Assembly: GCA_947177115.1 (NCBI GenBank)
Contig: CAMWTG010000079.1
Location: 1-10,239, forward strand
Origin: an uncultured Clostridia bacterium
GTDB taxonomy: Bacteria; Bacillota; Clostridia; Oscillospirales; Oscillospiraceae
Direction: 5' to 3'
Length of the DNA stretch: 10,239 bases
This document shows, piece after piece, positions 7,576 to 10,239 of the stretch (position 1 is its first letter; the number at the start of each line of letters is the position of its first letter). The notes beneath the pieces were generated by a model. The model did no database searches. It saw nothing but the letters and a program-made list of their open reading frames with translations, and had not been told where the DNA came from. The position numbers and the translations under genes are program-made.

Positions 7576-8415
7576 TCACCCGAACCGCGTGGCAAACCCG
7601 CACCGGCGGCACAATTCCTCCGATGGCCTGCCCTCCGAAAATCCCCGTACCAGCGCCCTGGCCCGGGGGCTGTCCAGGATTTCCTCCAGACTCTGCTCCA
7701 GCAGGTTTCCCAGCGGCACGTCCCCCTCGTGATCCAGACAGCAGGGCACTGCCGTGCCATTGCACAGCACCGCCACCTGTTCCCGCAGCCCCAGACAGAA
7801 CCGCGTCCCCGTTTCCGCCGACTCCAGATCCGGCCAGTCAAATTTTTCCGCCTGCTCCAGGTACAGCCCCTTTCTCAGCCGCCAGCTGTCCTGTCTGGGC
7901 TGGGGCAGATCCAAGGGGTGCGTCCCCAGCCGCTTTGCGAGAAAGTCCAAAATTTCCTCATTCCGTGCATCGGCCCCGCCGATGTTCCACAGCCGCAGGG
8001 CGCAGATAACGCCCTGTTCCGAAGCCTTGCAGGCGAAATCCCACACTGTCTTCAGATACCCCGCCAGCTCTGCCATACCGTTTCCCTCCGCGCTGTGGAG
8101 GGAAACGCTGACCTTGTGGAGGACGGGGGAGGAGAGCAGCGTATCTCCTGCTTTTTCCAGCAGCGTCCCATTGGTGGTGACGCACACCCGAAATTCCTTC
8201 TCTCCGGCGATTGCCAGCAGTTCTGCCAGCTGCGGATGGAGCAGCGGCTCACCCATGACGTGCAGGTACAGGTATTTCACCCGGCCCCGCAGCCTGTCCG
8301 CCAGAACGGCGAATTCCTCCGGCGGCATGAACCGCCCCTCCCGCCCCGTGCCGGGGCAGAAGGAGCAGCGGAGGTTGCATAAATTGGTGATCTCAACATA
8401 CGCCCGTTTCAGCAT
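7576..8415 (-). CDS. Radical SAM protein with C-terminal SPASM-like cysteine domain
   Basis: The product is 279 residues. The radical SAM motif CNLRCSFC (Cys13, Cys17, Cys20) lies right at the N-terminus, followed by HVMGEPLLHP (52-61), TTNGT (80-84) and SVSLHS (103-108), all typical of the SAM-binding barrel. The C-terminal part has Cys207, Cys218, Cys225/226, Cys269 and Cys272 with LGNLLEQSLEEIL between, the usual SPASM/Twitch layout for one or two extra [4Fe4S] clusters. Such proteins often modify peptides or act as anaerobic maturases, but no small precursor peptide or target enzyme is nearby, so the substrate is open. AAAAGGAG (8427-8434) lies 11 nt before the ATG. It is the first gene of the operon with mutY and the PflX-like gene, behind its own promoter. 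Confidence 0.88.
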   Translation of the reverse strand: MLKRAYVEITNLCNLRCSFCPGTGREGRFMPPEEFAVLADRLRGRVKYLYLHVMGEPLLHPQLAELLAIAGEKEFRVCVTTNGTLLEKAGDTLLSSPVLHKVSVSLHSAEGNGMAELAGYLKTVWDFACKASEQGVICALRLWNIGGADARNEEILDFLAKRLGTHPLDLPQPRQDSWRLRKGLYLEQAEKFDWPDLESAETGTRFCLGLREQVAVLCNGTAVPCCLDHEGDVPLGNLLEQSLEEILDSPRARALVRGFSEGRPSEELCRRCGFATRFG

Positions 8416-8445
8416 GGTCCCGCACGCTCCTTTTCCTTGGGAGCT

Positions 8446-8474
8446 ATTGTAGCATGGCGGGGCGGTTTTGGCAA
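8446..8474 (-). promoter_or_regulatory. Sigma-A promoter of the radical SAM-mutY-pflX-like operon
   Basis: The minus strand reads TTGCCA (8474-8469), a 17-bp spacer, then TACAAT (8451-8446). Initiation near 8439 leaves a leader of about 24 nt that contains the ribosome binding site AAAAGGAG. Confidence 0.75.
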
Positions 8475-8478
8475 CAGG

Positions 8479-8505
8479 CTGGTTTTCGCTGCTGGTGAAA
8501 ACCAG
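8479..8505. promoter_or_regulatory. Inverted repeat between divergent promoters (candidate operator)
   Basis: CTGGTTTTC (8479-8487) and GAAAACCAG (8497-8505) are perfect 9-bp inverted repeats separated by 9 bp. The dyad fills the space between the two -35 boxes (4 bp from one, 1 bp from the other), where a bound protein would touch both promoters. The HTH protein encoded from 8565 is an obvious candidate, but this is inference. Confidence 0.5.
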
Positions 8506-8506
8506 G

Positions 8507-8535
8507 TTGCGCTGTTCCAGGATTTGTGGTATAGT
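8507..8535 (+). promoter_or_regulatory. Sigma-A promoter of the HTH-kinase pair
   Basis: TTGCGC (8507-8512), a 17-bp spacer, then TATAGT (8530-8535). Initiation near 8542 gives a leader of about 23 nt containing AGGGGG (8552-8557), 7 nt before the ATG at 8565. Confidence 0.7.
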
Positions 8536-8564
8536 GCAAAAAACTTGAAGCAGGGGGACGAATC

Positions 8565-8984
8565 ATGAAGACCACCCGGGAGCTGGAACACAAGATCCGC
8601 GTGTCCAAGGATGCCTCGGTCCTTGCGGATGCCGATTTCAATATGCCGGAGCTGAGCGGATATCTGCGGGAATTGCTGCGGGAGCGGGGGCTTACAGCGG
8701 GAGAGGCCATCCGGCGGTGCAACCTGGACCGGAGCTATGGCTACCAGCTTTTCAACGGCACCCGCCGTCCCACCCGGGATATGCTGCTGGTCCTTTCCTT
8801 CCAGCTGCGGCTGGGGGAGCAGCAGGCTCAGCGGCTTTTGAAGCTGGCGGGCCGTCCGGTGCTGTATGCGCGGAACCGGCGGGATGCCGCATTGCTCTAC
8901 GGCCTGGGCCACCGGCTGACGCTGGCCCAGGCCGAGGAGCTGCTGGCCAGTCTGGAGGAAGTGCCCCTTGGACCGGATGTCTGA
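8565..8984 (+). CDS. Helix-turn-helix protein paired with a Ser/Thr kinase
   Basis: The product is 139 residues. Residues about 28-70 (ELSGYLRELLRERGLTAGEAIRRCNLDRSYGYQLFNGTRRPTR, read in parts) have the pattern of an XRE/Cro-like helix-turn-helix: a helix, GLTAGEAIRR as the first HTH helix, and RSYGYQLFNGTR as the recognition helix. The C-terminal half (DMLLVLSFQLRLGEQQAQRLLKLAG and on to ALLYGLGHRLTLAQAEELLASL) is helical and resembles small clostridial proteins I associate with a neighbouring kinase. No membrane segment is seen. The stop at 8982-8984 overlaps the start of the kinase gene, so the two are made together. It may be a DNA-binding output or a substrate of the kinase; the target sites are unknown. 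Confidence 0.75.
   Translation: MKTTRELEHKIRVSKDASVLADADFNMPELSGYLRELLRERGLTAGEAIRRCNLDRSYGYQLFNGTRRPTRDMLLVLSFQLRLGEQQAQRLLKLAGRPVLYARNRRDAALLYGLGHRLTLAQAEELLASLEEVPLGPDV
8954..8960 (+). promoter_or_regulatory. Ribosome binding site that decides the kinase start
   Basis: GGAGGAA lies within the end of the HTH gene. It is 7 nt before TTG at 8968 and 16 nt before ATG at 8977. The spacing favours the TTG start, giving MDRMSDFLRE as the N-terminus; the ATG would give MSDFLRE. Confidence 0.5.
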
Positions 8985-10167
8985 TTTCCTGCGGGAGTTC
9001 CAGGCGTCCCTGGATACCGCCGCCCTGCCCGGGGCGGCGCGGGGCTACCGGCTGGAGAGCTGTCTGGCCAATAGGGACCGGGACGGCGTCTGGCTGGTGC
9101 GGAGGAAACGGGATGGGGAGCGGTTCGTCCTCCGGGTCAGCCGGGAGGGGGAGCTGCGGGAGGAATTTGAGATGCTGAGCCGCCTGCCGCCGGATCTGGC
9201 GGGAAGGATGCCTGCGGCGGTGGATTTTTTCGAGGAGGACGGGGCGCAGTATCTGGTCCGGTCTTATCTGCCCGGGCAGTCCCTGGCGGAAGCATGGGAG
9301 GCGCGGGAGCAGCCGGAAAGCGGATGCATCCGCCTGGGGAGGCAGCTGTGCGCCCTGCTGGACCGGCTCCACCGTCTCTCGCCGCCTGTTATCCATCGGG
9401 ACGTGAAGCCGGAGAATATTATCCTTTCTCCCCAGGGCGAGCCCTGTTTGATCGACTTCGGCATCGCCCGGTCCTATGACCCGGAACGGGACGCTGACAC
9501 CGCCTGCATGGGCACCCGTTCTACTGCCGCCCCGGAACAGTATGGGTTCTCCCAGTCGGACCAGAGGACGGACCTGTACGCCCTGGGGGTGACCCTGCGA
9601 TGGATGGTCACAGGCTCTTACCGGGCGGCGGATCTGGAGGAGGCGGACTGCTCTGAGGGCCTGAAGCGCTTTCTGCGGAAGGCCGCGGCCTTTGATCCGG
9701 CGGACCGGTATCCCACCGCCGCCGCCATGGGCGCGGCTCTGGCGCGGCTGGAAAGGCCGCTTGGAAAGCGGCTGCGGCCTTTGCTCCTGGCCTGCCTGCT
9801 GGCTGCGGCGCTGGCGGCAGGATGGGGGATCGCGGACAGGTACGGGCCGGTGGATTTTGGCTCCTCGCTGCTGGAGGAGGCCGTCCGCATGGAGCTGGAC
9901 ATGCCGGAGGGGCCTGTTGCCCGGAGGGATCTGGAGCGGGTCCGGCGGCTGGCCGTTGTGGGACGGGAGGTGCTGGATGAGGAGCGGCAGTTCCGGTGTA
10001 ATCTGTGTATTTATCTGGACGGGGTGTCCCAGTATGACGCGCCGCGGGGGGATATTTCGGATATCTCTATCCTGGCGGATATGCCGAATCTTACAACGCT
10101 TTACCTCTGCCGTCAGGAAATCAGCGATTTTTCCGCGCTGGAGGGCCTGCCTCTGCGGGAACTGTAA
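8968..10167 (+). CDS. Membrane Ser/Thr protein kinase with extracellular LRR region, interrupted by a stop
   Basis: The product as read is 399 residues. The kinase domain (about 27-262) has HRDVKPEN (143-150; Asp145, Lys147, Asn150), DFG (163-165) and APEQYG (188-193), plus the TDLYALGVTL helix. The strand-3 position that normally holds the ATP-anchoring lysine appears to be Arg56 (FVLRVS). A strongly hydrophobic segment (about 271-288) is a membrane helix, so the kinase is inside and the C-terminus outside. Residues 361-399 begin leucine-rich repeats (ISDISILADMPNLTTLYL, then ISDFSALEGLPLREL). TAA at 10165-10167 stops the frame exactly where the next repeat would read LYLS, and the frame continues open to the window edge with more repeat sequence. 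The start codon is TTG at 8968 or ATG at 8977. It overlaps the HTH gene and is co-transcribed with it. The ligand and phosphorylation targets are unknown. Confidence 0.85.
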   Translation: MDRMSDFLREFQASLDTAALPGAARGYRLESCLANRDRDGVWLVRRKRDGERFVLRVSREGELREEFEMLSRLPPDLAGRMPAAVDFFEEDGAQYLVRSYLPGQSLAEAWEAREQPESGCIRLGRQLCALLDRLHRLSPPVIHRDVKPENIILSPQGEPCLIDFGIARSYDPERDADTACMGTRSTAAPEQYGFSQSDQRTDLYALGVTLRWMVTGSYRAADLEEADCSEGLKRFLRKAAAFDPADRYPTAAAMGAALARLERPLGKRLRPLLLACLLAAALAAGWGIADRYGPVDFGSSLLEEAVRMELDMPEGPVARRDLERVRRLAVVGREVLDEERQFRCNLCIYLDGVSQYDAPRGDISDISILADMPNLTTLYLCRQEISDFSALEGLPLREL

Positions 10168-10239
10168 CTGTCCCACCACCTGATTGACGAACTCTCACCG
10201 CTGGAACGGAATGTGTGGTTGAAGACGCTGTATATAGGT
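10168..10239 (+). pseudogene. Continuation of the LRR region beyond the in-frame stop (runs off the window)
   Basis: The 24 codons after the TAA stay open in the kinase frame and read LSHHLIDELSPLERNVWLKTLYIG, in the leucine spacing of the preceding repeats (LxxLxL, then I-x-D/E-x-SPL). This shows that the LRR region once extended through the stop and past the right edge. Confidence 0.75.

Noticed and set aside
8752..10179. Open frame of 475 codons on the minus strand
   Set aside because: It is antisense to the HTH and kinase genes; Gln/Pro/Arg-rich shadow with no credible start signal.

Overview
The window looks like chromosome from a GC-rich, anaerobic, low-redox Firmicute. The best guess is a gut Clostridium-class bacterium of the Oscillospiraceae type (Flavonifractor/Lawsonibacter-like). 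This is inferred from a bacterial-type acetyl-CoA synthase (Wood-Ljungdahl pathway), AGGAGG ribosome binding sites, sigma-A-like promoters, radical SAM enzymes, and an HTH plus membrane Ser/Thr kinase pair. No taxonomic marker such as rRNA is present.

Layout. (1) 1-1744, minus strand: acsB, cut off at the left edge, with all six A-cluster cysteines visible. (2) 1745-2136: divergent control region with a good promoter for acsB. (3) 2137-2943, plus strand: a broken LysR-type regulator (one frameshift and one internal deletion). (4) 3084-4810, plus strand: a two-gene operon behind a MerR-type promoter (19-bp spacer with a dyad). It encodes a carboxymuconolactone-decarboxylase/cupin fusion protein, carrying a 42-bp in-frame tandem duplication, and a short-chain dehydrogenase. 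It ends in a near-perfect 19-bp hairpin. (5) 4977-5137: a 161-bp palindromic element in intergenic DNA. (6) 5226-5543, minus strand: a small AT-rich three-helix membrane protein. (7) 8415 down to 5625, minus strand: an operon of a radical SAM/SPASM protein, mutY, and a PflX-like radical SAM protein, the last two overlapping by ATGA. (8) 8416-8564: back-to-back promoters flanking a perfect 9-bp inverted repeat. (9) 8565 to the right edge, plus strand: an HTH protein overlapping a receptor-like Ser/Thr kinase. The kinase has a transmembrane helix and an extracellular leucine-rich-repeat region interrupted by an in-frame TAA.

How the parts work together. acsB belongs to central C1/acetyl-CoA metabolism. 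The CMD-cupin and SDR pair resembles small inducible redox/detoxification operons. The HTH-kinase pair looks like a sensory module. Three separate lesions or rearrangements lie within 8 kb: the LysR pseudogene, the cupin duplication, and the stop codon in the LRR region. Either this strain's accessory genes are decaying or the assembly contains errors; the sequence alone cannot decide between these.
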